Counted from the first letter of the stretch, positions 1 through 10,162 are shown. The stretch: 64,000 nt of DNA from Mucilaginibacter endophyticus (GCF_003351025.1 NZ_QPCG01000002.1:1071288-1135287); one strand, 5' to 3'. The notes: generated from the sequence alone by a model not told the origin. Translations and numbers: made by a program.

Positions 1-1317
1 GGCGCTGAAACTTATGCACAGGAAATGAAAAACCTTACCGATGGTAAAACCGGATACGAAAACCTGAATAAGATAGCCACTATCATGAAGGTTTTGATCA
101 TACAACGCGTAACCGATACCTATGGTGATGTGCCTTATTCAGAAGCAGGTATGGCTAAACAAGGTATTTTCTTCCCTAAGTTTGATAAACAGCAAGCTAT
201 TTATACCTCAATGTTAAGCGATCTGGATGCAGCCTTAACCGGTTTAGACGCGTCAAAAGACGTACCATCATCTGATTTATTTTATGGCGGCAATATCGCC
301 CAGTGGAAAAAATTTGGTTACTCGCTAATGGTGCGTTTAGCTATGAGGTTAACCAAAGTTGACGCTGCTACCGCTCAAAAGTACGTTGAAAAGGCTTATG
401 CAGCCGGCACTATGACCAGTGTTGCAGATAACGCCAGGGTGAAAACCAATAATGCTAACGGCTATTCAAATGCAATTGTCAATGCATTATTAACTGTTGA
501 CGATTTCCGTGAAGTACGTTGGTCAAATACCCTGATCAGTTTCATGAAATCAACAACCGACCCACGTGTAAGCGCTATTGCCGAAATTGCAAGCGGTAAC
601 GGTAAGGCAGCCAATGAAACTGAAACAGTTGCCGGCGACAATACTTACGCAAATCAAATTGGCTTACCTAACGGTTATGATTTAAACGGCGGTGCTACCG
701 ACGTATCAAAAGCTCCGGGCTACCCGGGTGCAACACCAGCCAATCCAGCAGTTGATAAAGATGCTGCGGCACCGCTTGGTAAATATTCACGCCCACGTTT
801 ACAGGTTTACTATACAGCAACAGCTACTATTAACCCTGTTGATAAAAGCACTATCAATATGCTTTTAACTTATGGCGAAACAGAATTGTTATTAGCCGAA
901 GCAGCAACAAGAGGATGGAACACAGGTGTAGCCGCTACACATTATGCTAGAGCTTTAGCTGCAGATATGGAGTCGATATCACAAATCAATGCAGCGGCTG
1001 CCGTTAGCACTGCAGACATTGTTTCTTACGTGGCAGCACACCCGCTTGGCGCATCGGCTTTGCAGCAGATCAATAACGAATACTGGGTTGAAACTTCAAC
1101 ATTGTTCATGTTTAACGAAAACTGGACTAACTGGAGAAGATCAGGTTTCCCTGCTTTAACCGCTGTTAAATATCCTTCTCAGTTTGATACTGAAATTCCA
1201 CGCCGTGTATTATATCCTATTACACTGCAATCAACCAATCCTTCTGGTTTGGCAAGTGGGGTGGCTTCATTATCAGGTGGCGATAAATTCTCGTCACGCG
1301 TATGGTGGGATAAATAA
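1..1317 (+). CDS. SusD/RagB-family outer-membrane nutrient-binding lipoprotein (5' partial)
   Basis: The frame is open from the first base, so the N-terminus with its lipoprotein signal lies before the window; about 438 residues remain. The family binds glycans or other nutrients at the cell surface and caps a SusC TonB-dependent transporter, whose gene is expected just upstream. The aromatic-rich alpha-helical body (NENWTNWRRSGFP) and the terminal SRVWWDK are typical of the SusD-like_2 type group. The stop is followed within 25 bases by a strong terminator, so the downstream secreted genes probably have their own promoter. Substrate cannot be told from the sequence. Confidence 0.88.
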   Translation, partial: GAETYAQEMKNLTDGKTGYENLNKIATIMKVLIIQRVTDTYGDVPYSEAGMAKQGIFFPKFDKQQAIYTSMLSDLDAALTGLDASKDVPSSDLFYGGNIAQWKKFGYSLMVRLAMRLTKVDAATAQKYVEKAYAAGTMTSVADNARVKTNNANGYSNAIVNALLTVDDFREVRWSNTLISFMKSTTDPRVSAIAEIASGNGKAANETETVAGDNTYANQIGLPNGYDLNGGATDVSKAPGYPGATPANPAVDKDAAAPLGKYSRPRLQVYYTATATINPVDKSTINMLLTYGETELLLAEAATRGWNTGVAATHYARALAADMESISQINAAAAVSTADIVSYVAAHPLGASALQQINNEYWVETSTLFMFNENWTNWRRSGFPALTAVKYPSQFDTEIPRRVLYPITLQSTNPSGLASGVASLSGGDKFSSRVWWDK

Positions 1318-1340
1318 TACCCCTATATAAATTCCTTAAA

Positions 1341-1372
1341 AAAACAAGGCTATGGCTTCATAGCCTTGTTTT
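1341..1372 (+). terminator. Intrinsic terminator after susD
   Basis: Perfect 14-bp stem (left arm 1341-1354, right arm 1359-1372) with a GCTT tetraloop, ending in a T-rich run. It lies 24 bases after the susD stop. Confidence 0.9.
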
Positions 1373-1470
1373 TTAGTTTTACAACAAAAAGGATTAATAA
1401 TCCGGTGGCAATTATCAATACAAATAATTAAATTTAAATCCCCTGCAACCCGGAAAAATAAAATCTGTTG

Positions 1471-4400
1471 ATGATGTGTTGTTCTTCTCCCTTCTTTAAT
1501 TTTAAACTTAAAAGATTAAAAACTTTTACATTTTGCACCGCTGCCCTGCTTACTTTACAAAGCATGCGCGGCAACGCCCAGCAGTCGCTTTTTAAGCTGC
1601 GCTCCCCGGAAGAAACCGGCATCAGGTTTCGTAATGATCTGGTTGAGGACGAAAAGCTCAATGTACTCTCCTATGAATATCTGTACAACGGTGGTGGTGT
1701 TGCTGTTGGCGATATCAACAATGATGGCCTCGAAGATTTGTTTTTTACCAGCAATCTTGGTCAAAATAAGCTCTACCTTAACTTAGGCAATCTAAAATTT
1801 AAGGACATTACCCAGCAGGCAGGTACAGGCCTTGCAGGCAGGCCCGGCGACTGGAAAACAGGCGTTACCATGGCCGATGTTAATGGCGATGGCCTTCTGG
1901 ATATTTATGTATGTTACTCCGGCCTTGGCGATAATGCCAAACGCCGCAACCAGCTGTTCATTAATAAAGGCAACAATAAATTTGTTGAAATGGCCAAACA
2001 GTACGGCCTTGATGATCCGGGCTACAGTACTCAGGCTGTATTTTTTGATTATAATAACGATGGCAAGCTGGATATGTTCCTGCTTAACCACAACGTAAAA
2101 AAGATCAGCAATCTTGAATTTGCCCAGGCTAAAGCAGAAACCGACGAACTGGCCAGCAATAAATTATTTGAAAACCAGGGCGGGCATTTTGTCGATGTAT
2201 CTAAAAAAGCGGGCATCATTCAAAATCCCCTCACCTTCGGCCTTGGTGTTGCCATTGCCGATATCAATAAAGATGGCTTACAGGATATTTATGTAACTAA
2301 TGACTACAACGAACCCGACTACCTATACATAAACAACGGAAACGGAACTTTTACCGAGGATAGTAAAAAGTGCTTCAAACACCTGTCGCAATTTTCGATG
2401 GGGGTCGATATTGCCGATATCAATAACGACGGCCTGCCTGATATGATGACCCTTGATATGCTTCCGCCTGACAATCGTCGTCAAAAGCTGTTGCAATTGC
2501 AGGAAAATTACGAATCATTTGAGCTGATGCTGAACCAGAACCTGTATAAGCAATACATGCGTAATATGCTGCAGGTTAATAACGGAGATGGCACATTCAG
2601 CGAAATTGGCCAGCTGGCGGGTGTTTCCAATACCGACTGGAGCTGGTGCCCTCTCATTGCCGATTTTGACAATGATGGCTACAAAGACATTTTTATATCC
2701 AACGGTTACTTCCGCGATTATACCAATAAAGACTTTTTACGCTACTGGGGCGATTACAAGCTTAAAAAGGCCATGGACCGCGAGCCATTCCTGCTTATGG
2801 ATCTGGTTAAAGCAATGCCCTCTACCACCCTGTCAAACTATATTTTTCAAAACAACCATAACCTCACTTTCACCGATAAGAAGCAGGATTGGGGAATCAA
2901 TCAAGGCGGTATTTCCAGCGGATCGGTTTATGCTGATCTTGACAATGACGGCGACCTTGACCTCATTACCAATAATATCAACAATGAGGCTTCGATACTG
3001 CAGAACATGACTATGGAAACCGGTAAAAAGAATTATCTCGCGATAAATCTTAAACAACCGGAAGGTAATACAAATGCTATTGGCTCAAAAGTATTTGTGT
3101 ATAACAATAAGCAGGTGCAATACCAGGAAGTTAATCCAAACAGAGGCTATCTGTCATGCGTATCAACCGTTTTGAATTTTGGTCTGGGCGATCAACAACA
3201 GGTAGATTCCGTGCGGATCATCTGGCCCGATCAAACCTCACAATTGCTAACCGGTGTTAAAGCTAACCAACGTTTAAATATAACTTATAAAACAGGAAAC
3301 CCGGTATTTAAAACCGATAGCAAAACAAATACTAAATCAATTTTCAGTTTAGCGAAACCTGCTATTGATTATACCAATACAGAAAATACTATAAACGACT
3401 TTAAACGCCAGCCTTTGATGCTGTTCATGAGTTCAAAAACAGGACCTGTAATAGCTAAAGCTGATGTAAACAAAGATGGTCTTGAAGATCTTTTCATAGC
3501 AGGCGATCAAAATACAGCGAGTAAGTTATTCATTCAGAAAGCAGGCGGCACTTATACGGTTCAGGAAATATCTGATCTTAACAAGGAGAATACTTCTGCT
3601 GCCGCATTCTTTGATGCCAATGGCGATGGTTTTCCGGATCTGTACATAGCCAAAGGCGGATATTCATTGTTGGAGCCCGGTGCAAACGAATTGCAGGACA
3701 AACTATACCTGAATGATGGTAAAGGCAACTTTAGCTTTTCAAGTACTTCCTTACCTGTATTAACAGGCAGCAGCAAATCATGTGTGCGCCCATGCGACTA
3801 CAATGGCGATGGCAAGATAGACCTTTTTGTAGGCTCGAACGTTACCCCGGGCTACTATCCATCGGCACCCAAAAGTTATCTGCTTACCAACACGGGCGGT
3901 GGTCATTTTGAAATTACAGATGCTCCATTTACCGGCATTGGCATGATTAAAGATGCCCAATGGGTAGATTTGAATGGCGATGGCCGCAAGGACCTGATCA
4001 TATGTGGCGAGTTTATGCCTATCATGGTATTTACCAATACAAAAACAGGCTTTGTTGACGAAACTGCTAAATACTTTGATCATCCGGTAAGCGGTTTTTG
4101 GAATACCCTTACGGTTACCGATGTTGATGGTGACGGCAAACCAGATATTATTGCAGGCAACCTTGGCGAAAACACCCAGATCCATGCCAGCCAAACAGAA
4201 CCTGCTGAAATGTACTTTGCCGATTTTGATGGCAATGGCTCAATTGATCCGTTCTTTAATTTTTATATACAGGGTGTAAGCTATCCCTTTGTAAGCCGCG
4301 ATGAACTGAACGACCAGATTTACCCAATGCGTAAACGCTTCACTTCGTACAAAGCTTATTGCGACGCGACGATGAAGGATATTTTCACGCCAGAAGAACT

Positions 4401-4791
4401 TGCCAAAGCCGCTAAACTTACAGCTAACGAGGTTGAAACATGCATGTTCCTGAACCGGGGTGGTAAGTTTGTAAAATCGGCTTTGCCTTTACAGGTTCAA
4501 TATTCATCGGTATCGGACATCCTCACCGGCGATTTTAACCATGACGGCAAAATTGATCTGCTCCTACTGGGCAATCATTCAGATAATCGCCTTAAACTGG
4601 GCAGTTTTGATGCAAACTACGGCTGCCTGCTTACCGGCGATGGCAAGGGCAACTTCAGCTATCAAAACCAACCCGCAGCGGGATTATCAGTAAATGGTGA
4701 TGTAAAATCGGCTACTGAAATAAAAATTAATGGCGCAAACTATGTGCTGATTGGCGCATCAGGACAGGCGCTGCAGTTTTATAAATATTAA
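1471..4791 (+). CDS. Secreted ASPIC/UnbV, FG-GAP/VCBS-repeat protein (CRTAC1-like)
   Basis: A 1106-residue exported protein. Residues 1 to about 37 form a signal peptide ending at GNAQ. The body is a chain of FG-GAP/VCBS blades carrying calcium-type motifs such as DINNDGLEDL, DVNGDGLLDI and DFNHDGKIDL, interrupted at about 515-600 by an ASPIC/UnbV domain (GSKVFVYNNKQVQ, FGLGDQQQVDSVRIIWPDQ). This suggests two beta-propellers joined by the ASPIC module. The frame also allows a TTG at 1468, but ATG 1471 (or 1474) is preferred. The gene lies between susD and a vanadium-haloperoxidase-type gene on the same strand, an association seen in Bacteroidota. No catalytic function is assigned; a surface binding or scaffold role is an inference. 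Confidence 0.87.
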   Translation: MMCCSSPFFNFKLKRLKTFTFCTAALLTLQSMRGNAQQSLFKLRSPEETGIRFRNDLVEDEKLNVLSYEYLYNGGGVAVGDINNDGLEDLFFTSNLGQNKLYLNLGNLKFKDITQQAGTGLAGRPGDWKTGVTMADVNGDGLLDIYVCYSGLGDNAKRRNQLFINKGNNKFVEMAKQYGLDDPGYSTQAVFFDYNNDGKLDMFLLNHNVKKISNLEFAQAKAETDELASNKLFENQGGHFVDVSKKAGIIQNPLTFGLGVAIADINKDGLQDIYVTNDYNEPDYLYINNGNGTFTEDSKKCFKHLSQFSMGVDIADINNDGLPDMMTLDMLPPDNRRQKLLQLQENYESFELMLNQNLYKQYMRNMLQVNNGDGTFSEIGQLAGVSNTDWSWCPLIADFDNDGYKDIFISNGYFRDYTNKDFLRYWGDYKLKKAMDREPFLLMDLVKAMPSTTLSNYIFQNNHNLTFTDKKQDWGINQGGISSGSVYADLDNDGDLDLITNNINNEASILQNMTMETGKKNYLAINLKQPEGNTNAIGSKVFVYNNKQVQYQEVNPNRGYLSCVSTVLNFGLGDQQQVDSVRIIWPDQTSQLLTGVKANQRLNITYKTGNPVFKTDSKTNTKSIFSLAKPAIDYTNTENTINDFKRQPLMLFMSSKTGPVIAKADVNKDGLEDLFIAGDQNTASKLFIQKAGGTYTVQEISDLNKENTSAAAFFDANGDGFPDLYIAKGGYSLLEPGANELQDKLYLNDGKGNFSFSSTSLPVLTGSSKSCVRPCDYNGDGKIDLFVGSNVTPGYYPSAPKSYLLTNTGGGHFEITDAPFTGIGMIKDAQWVDLNGDGRKDLIICGEFMPIMVFTNTKTGFVDETAKYFDHPVSGFWNTLTVTDVDGDGKPDIIAGNLGENTQIHASQTEPAEMYFADFDGNGSIDPFFNFYIQGVSYPFVSRDELNDQIYPMRKRFTSYKAYCDATMKDIFTPEELAKAAKLTANEVETCMFLNRGGKFVKSALPLQVQYSSVSDILTGDFNHDGKIDLLLLGNHSDNRLKLGSFDANYGCLLTGDGKGNFSYQNQPAAGLSVNGDVKSATEIKINGANYVLIGASGQALQFYKY

Positions 4792-4877
4792 GTCTTAAGT
4801 CCAAAGCCTCAAATCAAATAGCAGAATAGTTTAGTAAAACAACTGACGTCCGACTCAATACATTAGACTTAAGACTT
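4790..4877. repeat. Intergenic imperfect inverted repeat starting in a stop codon
   Basis: Arms 4790-4802 and 4865-4877 match at 12 of 13 positions (AAGTCTTAAGTCC against its complement). The left arm starts inside the TAA stop of the preceding gene. The filler contains related short words. It is one of several word-type repeats in this window. Confidence 0.6.
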
Positions 4878-4895
4878 GTAAGCAAGATTAAAAAA

Positions 4896-6233
4896 ATGAT
4901 CAAACGAATATCCATATTGTTTTTGGCGTTGATAGGCACTACAGCCTATGCCCAAAAGAATAAAAAACCCATCCTTCCATACCTGCATATTGACAAGGCT
5001 GTAAATGCGATTTCGGCAGTTATGATCCATGATGTGGTAAATCCTCCCGCCGCTTCGCGTTATTATACTTATGTAACTCTGGGTGCTTATAATTTGGTTA
5101 GCCTCAATAATAAAGATGTAGTGCCTGCGGGTAATTTCATCAAAAGTTACACACAGGATAACCAGATCAGTATCACCGCAGATAAATATGATTACCGTAT
5201 AGCAGCGATGTATTGCATCCTGGAAACAGGCAAACAAATGTTGCCATCGGGCTTTATGCTACAGGATGATGAAGATAAATATGTAGCCTTACTGAAAGAG
5301 AATGGCATCAGCGAAGATGTGATCAAACAATCTATAGCCGCCGCTACAGAAATGGCTGCTAAAGTTATCAAATATTCCAAATCAGATAACTATAACAAGT
5401 TGAGCGGCAGGCTCAGGTATTCGCCTATAAAAGGTGGTAAAAACTGGTTCCCTACCCCGCCAATGTACATGGAGGCTGTTGAACCCAACTGGAAAACCAT
5501 TCGTCCTATGTTTATCGACTCCTCCAGCCAGTTTGTACCCGTAAGACCTGCGGCTTTCAGTACCGACAGCACAAGTGAGTTTTATAAGGAGGCCTATGCG
5601 GTGTACAAAGTATCTAAAAACATGTCGGCCGAGCAAATTATGATAGCTAATTTTTGGGATTGTAACCCCTTCGCGGTTACCACATCGGGCCACATGATGA
5701 TAGGTTTTAAAAAGATCAGCCCCGGAGGGCACTGGATGAACATTACCGGTATTGCCGTAAAAAAAGCCGGGCTTAGTTTTGATAAATCCATACAGGTAAC
5801 AACATTGGTGGCCATGACAGAAATGGACGCTTTTATTAGCTGCTGGGACGAGAAATATCGCAGCAACGGCATCCGCCCCGAAACTTATATCAACAAATAC
5901 ATTGATATTAAATGGGTACCCATGCTGCAAACCCCACCATTCCCGGAATACCCAAGCGGTCATGCGGTATTGTCAAATTCGTCGGCGGGGGTACTGAGTT
6001 ATTTATTGGGCGATAAGTTTAGTTATACCGATGATTCGGAAATCCCATACGGTGTTGGGCCGCGCGATTTTAAATCATTCAAACAAGCTGCCGAAGAAGC
6101 ATCATTATCCCGTTTTTACGGAGGAATCCATTTTATGGATGCTATTGTAAACGGCAATCAGCAAGGGCGGGATGTGGCATCAACTGTTATAAAAAAATTA
6201 AAAGCAGCGGGAGTAAACTATTTGGGTAATTAG
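4896..6233 (+). CDS. Vanadium-dependent haloperoxidase / PAP2-superfamily secreted protein
   Basis: 445 residues with a signal peptide ending near AYAQ (residue 20). The C-terminal half has the vanadate/phosphate pocket signatures of the PAP2/vanadium haloperoxidase fold: PSGHAV at about 352 and SLSRFYGGIHFMDAI at about 403-417, with the active-site histidine in the GGIHF segment. Members are annotated either as haloperoxidases or as acid phosphatases, and sequence alone does not separate these. It probably acts in the periplasm or outside the cell. It lies between two VCBS-repeat genes, 29 bases before the next, suggesting co-transcription. Confidence 0.85.
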   Translation: MIKRISILFLALIGTTAYAQKNKKPILPYLHIDKAVNAISAVMIHDVVNPPAASRYYTYVTLGAYNLVSLNNKDVVPAGNFIKSYTQDNQISITADKYDYRIAAMYCILETGKQMLPSGFMLQDDEDKYVALLKENGISEDVIKQSIAAATEMAAKVIKYSKSDNYNKLSGRLRYSPIKGGKNWFPTPPMYMEAVEPNWKTIRPMFIDSSSQFVPVRPAAFSTDSTSEFYKEAYAVYKVSKNMSAEQIMIANFWDCNPFAVTTSGHMMIGFKKISPGGHWMNITGIAVKKAGLSFDKSIQVTTLVAMTEMDAFISCWDEKYRSNGIRPETYINKYIDIKWVPMLQTPPFPEYPSGHAVLSNSSAGVLSYLLGDKFSYTDDSEIPYGVGPRDFKSFKQAAEEASLSRFYGGIHFMDAIVNGNQQGRDVASTVIKKLKAAGVNYLGN

Positions 6234-6262
6234 AACGTAGTTAAAAGCAAACAGCTTTTACT

Positions 6263-7816
6263 ATGTGGATCAGGGGGACGGTTTTACTATTATTTTTTGT
6301 TATTACCGGGCTCCTGAGCCTTAATTCGTTCACTGTAAAACCAAGCGCCACAATAGTGGATGAAGAAGGCCGTATTTTGTTTTTGCGGCATTGTACAGTT
6401 TGTCATTTAGCACCCGATCCGGCGGGACTCACTAAAAATATCTGGGCTACCCATGTGCTACCGGTGATGGCCGCCAGGATGGGGATTATTTATCCAAATT
6501 ATGATCCGCTCAGGGGATTATCTGATGAAGAGCGCGCCATTGTAAAAAAACATAATATCATCCCGGAAGAGCCCATTTGTACGGAGGCCGATTGGGCTAA
6601 GATCAAGGATTACATCATCAGCAATGCCCCCGACAGCATTACTCTTGACGAAAAACGCCTCACCCGAAATAGCCCGCTTACCCGGTTTGTAAGACAGGAC
6701 GTACAAATAGACGATAAAACTCCATCGCTTATTACCGGGCTTAAATACAATAACACAACCAAAACTCTTTGGATAGGCAATTACTATAACAAGGTATTAA
6801 ACTGGCAATATGGCAAGGGAGTTATTAAAACAGCTAATACCGCCAGTCCGGTTGTCGATTTTAATTTCTACCAAAACAATATTTATTTAACCGAAATAGG
6901 TAAGCTATACCCTACCGAACTAAGCACGGGCATGTACGCGCAACTTAATGATACCACCAGCACACCGATCATCACCTCCTTACATAGGCCTGTAAATACA
7001 CGAATTGCCGATCTGAATAACGATGGTGTGCCGGAAATTGTGGTATGCAACTTTGGCAATAAAACCGGTGGATTGTCATTGTTTAAAAAGAACAAGGCGG
7101 GTAAATATATTGAGGATGTACTACTGCCTATACCCGGCGCTATCAAGTGCTTTATAAAAGACATGGATGGCGACGGGAAAAAAGATATAGTGGCCATGTT
7201 TTCGCAGGGCGACGAAAGTGTTTACATTTTTTACCAAAAGGATAACCTTAAGTTTAAAGCCAAACGTGTACTACGGTTCCCGCCCGACTATGGCACAACA
7301 GACTTGCTTTTAGTTGATTATAATAATGACGGGCTAACTGATATTGTAACTGTACATGGTGATAATGCGGATTACTCCAATATCCTGAAAGCGTATCATG
7401 GCATCAGGATACAAATAAACCAGGGCGCTGATGTTTTTAAGGAGAAGTTTTTTTACCCGATATACGGCGTAACCAGGGTTTTGGCCGAGGATTTTGACAA
7501 AGACGGTGATATTGATTTTGTAGCCACTTCATTCTTCCCGGAATTTGGCAAATTGGTTGATGAATCTTTCATCTACCTTGAAAACATTAATAAAGACCAG
7601 TTTATATTTAAATCATACATTCAAAAAAGTGATGTACCAATAAAAACCCTCACCCTTGAAAAAGCTGATATTGACGGTGATGGTGATATGGATATCATTA
7701 CGGGTAATTTTGCCCAAAGCCCCGGCCCTGCCCCCGCGGCGCTTGATGAAAAATGGAAATCGGCTAAGTATGGTTTGAGTATTTTTTACAACCAATTATA
7801 CCAACCAAAGAAATGA
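6263..7816 (+). CDS. Secreted VCBS-repeat protein with an N-terminal c-type haem motif
   Basis: 517 residues. An N-terminal hydrophobic segment (about 5-22) serves as signal or anchor. A single CTVCH haem-attachment motif (C44, C47, H48) follows in a short cytochrome-c-like region (to about 125). The rest is an FG-GAP/VCBS propeller with DLNNDGVPEI, DMDGDGKKDI, DYNNDGLTDI, DFDKDGDIDF and DIDGDGDMDI motifs. A covalent haem beside a haloperoxidase-fold gene suggests a redox role outside the cytoplasm, which is an inference. It is the last gene of the apparent three-gene transcript from 1471. Confidence 0.8.
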   Translation: MWIRGTVLLLFFVITGLLSLNSFTVKPSATIVDEEGRILFLRHCTVCHLAPDPAGLTKNIWATHVLPVMAARMGIIYPNYDPLRGLSDEERAIVKKHNIIPEEPICTEADWAKIKDYIISNAPDSITLDEKRLTRNSPLTRFVRQDVQIDDKTPSLITGLKYNNTTKTLWIGNYYNKVLNWQYGKGVIKTANTASPVVDFNFYQNNIYLTEIGKLYPTELSTGMYAQLNDTTSTPIITSLHRPVNTRIADLNNDGVPEIVVCNFGNKTGGLSLFKKNKAGKYIEDVLLPIPGAIKCFIKDMDGDGKKDIVAMFSQGDESVYIFYQKDNLKFKAKRVLRFPPDYGTTDLLLVDYNNDGLTDIVTVHGDNADYSNILKAYHGIRIQINQGADVFKEKFFYPIYGVTRVLAEDFDKDGDIDFVATSFFPEFGKLVDESFIYLENINKDQFIFKSYIQKSDVPIKTLTLEKADIDGDGDMDIITGNFAQSPGPAPAALDEKWKSAKYGLSIFYNQLYQPKK

Positions 7817-7951
7817 CCTGGCAATAATTTCAATCAACTAACACTACCGTAACACCCTTGTTACCAAGATCAACTTTACCTTTTACTGACTTTTCCCGGT
7901 TGACATTCGGCAATAGTACGCCTAATTTCACATCACAAAATCCATCTACTT

Positions 7952-8971
7952 ATGAAATACAACTTTTTAGGAGGTACCGGCCTGCTGGTATCTGAAATTT
8001 GCTTTGGCACTATGACCTTTGGCGGCGGACAAGGCATTTGGTCGGCCATAGGCCAACTCAAACAAGACGGAGTTAATGAACTTATGAAAACCGTTGTTGA
8101 CTCGGGCATTAACTTCATTGATACCGCCAACGTTTACTCTCAGGGCGAATCCGAAATTTTACTGGGCCAATCCATTATCGACCTTGGTTTTAACCGCGAG
8201 GAACTGGTTATTGCTACCAAAGTACGCGGTAAAATGGGCGATGGCATAAACAGCATAGGTCTTTCACGTTTCCATATTTTCAACTCGGTTGATGCCAGCC
8301 TTAAACGTTTGCAACTTAACCATATCGACGTACTTTATGTGCACGGCGTAGATAAACGCACGCCTATTGAGGAAACCATGCGTGCGCTAAACGATATTGT
8401 ACTAAGCGGAAAAGTACGTTACATAGCCTGCTGTAACTGGCCTGCCTGGATGGTAATGAAAGCCGCGGGCATAGCCGAAAAAAATGGCTGGAATAAGTTC
8501 GTAGGCTTACAGTATTACTATTCGCTGGCTGGCCGTGATATTGAACGTGAAGTATTGCCGGTTGCCGAAGATTTAAACCTGGGCGTAATGCCATGGAGCC
8601 CTCTGGCCGGAGGATTCTTATCGGGCAAATATACCCGCGATACCGAAAAAGCAGGGGACTCACGTCGTGATACATTTGATTTTCCACCTGTAAATAAAGA
8701 CAAGGCTTATGACATCATAGATGTAATAAGCGAGATTGGCAAACAACATAATGTATCTGCCGCACAGGTGGCTTTAGCCTGGGTTCGTTTACAGAAAGGT
8801 GTAACCAGCACCATCATCGGAGCAAAAAACATCAATCAATTAAACGACAACCTGAAATCTATCGAACTTGAGCTATCGGCAAATGAGCTTCAAAAAATTG
8901 ATGAGGTAAGCGCCCTCACAAAAGAATATCCCGGCTGGATGGTTGAAAGGCAGGCAGCGGACAGAGGGTAA
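7952..8971 (+). CDS. Aldo/keto reductase
   Basis: 339 residues, full length for the family. It has the (alpha/beta)8 AKR signatures: GINFIDTANVYSQGESE with the catalytic Asp and Tyr, ATKVRGKMG with the catalytic Lys, YVHGVD with the His, and a C-terminal SSTIIGA-like NADPH-binding stretch (TSTIIGAKN). It reduces carbonyl compounds with NADPH in the cytosol; the substrate is unknown. The 135-base gap before it holds no clear hairpin, and the gene appears monocistronic. Confidence 0.92.
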   Translation: MKYNFLGGTGLLVSEICFGTMTFGGGQGIWSAIGQLKQDGVNELMKTVVDSGINFIDTANVYSQGESEILLGQSIIDLGFNREELVIATKVRGKMGDGINSIGLSRFHIFNSVDASLKRLQLNHIDVLYVHGVDKRTPIEETMRALNDIVLSGKVRYIACCNWPAWMVMKAAGIAEKNGWNKFVGLQYYYSLAGRDIEREVLPVAEDLNLGVMPWSPLAGGFLSGKYTRDTEKAGDSRRDTFDFPPVNKDKAYDIIDVISEIGKQHNVSAAQVALAWVRLQKGVTSTIIGAKNINQLNDNLKSIELELSANELQKIDEVSALTKEYPGWMVERQAADRG

Positions 8972-8991
8972 ATATAAAGTCTCAATAAGTT

Positions 8992-9087
8992 ATGTCATTG
9001 CGAGCGAAGCGTGGCAATCTCGTAGTCAATGCTTGTCCAACATGCATAGCTACGAGATTGCTTCGTCGTTCCTCCTCGCAATGACAT
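8992..9087. repeat. Palindromic intergenic element, copy 1 (GTCATTG type A)
   Basis: A 96-bp element between convergent genes. Outer arms ATGTCATTGCGAG and CTCGCAATGACAT are complementary, and an inner pair GCAATCTCGTAG (9014-9025) / CTACGAGATTGC (9050-9061) is perfect. It shares its right half with the copies at 24936-25022 and 36559-36653. It can fold on either strand and probably acts as a bidirectional terminator. Confidence 0.85.
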
Positions 9088-9099
9088 GATTTTGGTGTT

Positions 9100-10113
9100 T
9101 TACAACGACTTCAACACCTCTATCGTGTACTCAACCTGCTCTGCGTGAACATCCAAATGTGTTACAAAACGAATTCGGTGTTTATCCGTTTCACTGGCTC
9201 TAATGCCTTTTCCAGCAAGCTTAGCAAGTATGGCAGCGGCCGGTTCAATGGTATCAAACAACACAATGTTGGTTTCAACCGGGATCACATTGCTCACCCA
9301 TGGCAGGCGGCTCAGTTCCTCACCTAAAATGCGGGCATGGGAGTGATCTATTTTCAGGCGTTCCACATGATGGTCGAGCGCGTAGATACCTGCTGCTGCT
9401 AAAAAACCGGCCTGACGCATGCCGCCGCCCAATACTTTACGAATGCGACGGGCATATTTGATCGTCTCCTTATCAGCCAATAAAACCGAACCTACAGGAG
9501 CCCCTAAGCCCTTCGATAGGCAAACCGAAATACCGTCAAAGTATTTTCCATAATCAACTGCGGCATCTCCGGTATGGGTTAACGCGTTAAAAATCCTGGC
9601 GCCATCAAGGTGAAGCTTCAGGCCTTTCTCCTGGCATAGCTCGGCAATAGGCCTAATCTGCTCAAGTGTGTAACAGCTACCTCCACCTTTGTTAACAGTA
9701 TTTTCAAGCACAACCAAACTGGTATGCGGGTAATGAATATTCTCCGCGTTGATCTCAGGTTCTATCATTTCAGGAGTAAGAATCCCCCTGTAACCATTCA
9801 GTAATCGGGTTGATACCGCCGAATTAAAGGCTATCCCCCCACCCTCATAACGGTAAACGTGTGCGGTTTGGTCGGCAATAAGTTCATCAAGCGGTTGGGT
9901 AAAACATTTAATGGCTATCTGGTTGGTCATGGTACCCGACGGGCAAAATATAGCGGCCTCCATGCCAAACATAGCAGCTGCTTTGGCCTCAAGGGCATTT
10001 ATAGTTTCGTCCTCGCCAAAAACATCATCGCCTACTTTGGCGCTCCACATGGCTTCAAGCATACCGGGAGTTGGTTTGGTTACCGTATCGCTTCGTAAAT
10101 CAACAGTGATCAT
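9100..10113 (-). CDS. ltaE: Low-specificity L-threonine aldolase
   Basis: 337 residues of the PLP-dependent beta-eliminating-lyase/threonine aldolase family, which cleaves L-threonine or L-allo-threonine to glycine and acetaldehyde. The N-terminal DLRSDTVTKPT and GDDVFGEDETINALE are classic family blocks. The PLP lysine is in SVCLSKGLGAPVGS. It diverges from a small secreted-protein gene whose ATG is 50 bases away. The name ltaE is by family resemblance. Confidence 0.92.
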   Translation of the reverse strand: MITVDLRSDTVTKPTPGMLEAMWSAKVGDDVFGEDETINALEAKAAAMFGMEAAIFCPSGTMTNQIAIKCFTQPLDELIADQTAHVYRYEGGGIAFNSAVSTRLLNGYRGILTPEMIEPEINAENIHYPHTSLVVLENTVNKGGGSCYTLEQIRPIAELCQEKGLKLHLDGARIFNALTHTGDAAVDYGKYFDGISVCLSKGLGAPVGSVLLADKETIKYARRIRKVLGGGMRQAGFLAAAGIYALDHHVERLKIDHSHARILGEELSRLPWVSNVIPVETNIVLFDTIEPAAAILAKLAGKGIRASETDKHRIRFVTHLDVHAEQVEYTIEVLKSL

Positions 10114-10162
10114 ATTAAATTTATATTTTTTGCGTTCTTTGTATCAATACTCTGAACTTCTT

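Noticed and set aside
1468..1470. TTG start of the ASPIC/VCBS protein
   Set aside because: ATG codons follow at once at 1471 and 1474.
5382..5963. 193-codon antisense frame in the haloperoxidase gene
   Set aside because: No start context or domain; shadow of a strong plus-strand gene.
8992..9087. Complete insertion sequence
   Set aside because: No transposase frame in this or any other copy; only a short palindromic element.
9911..10162. Long N-terminus for the glycine-rich protein
   Set aside because: Runs antisense to threonine aldolase; the signal peptide starts at ATG 10163.
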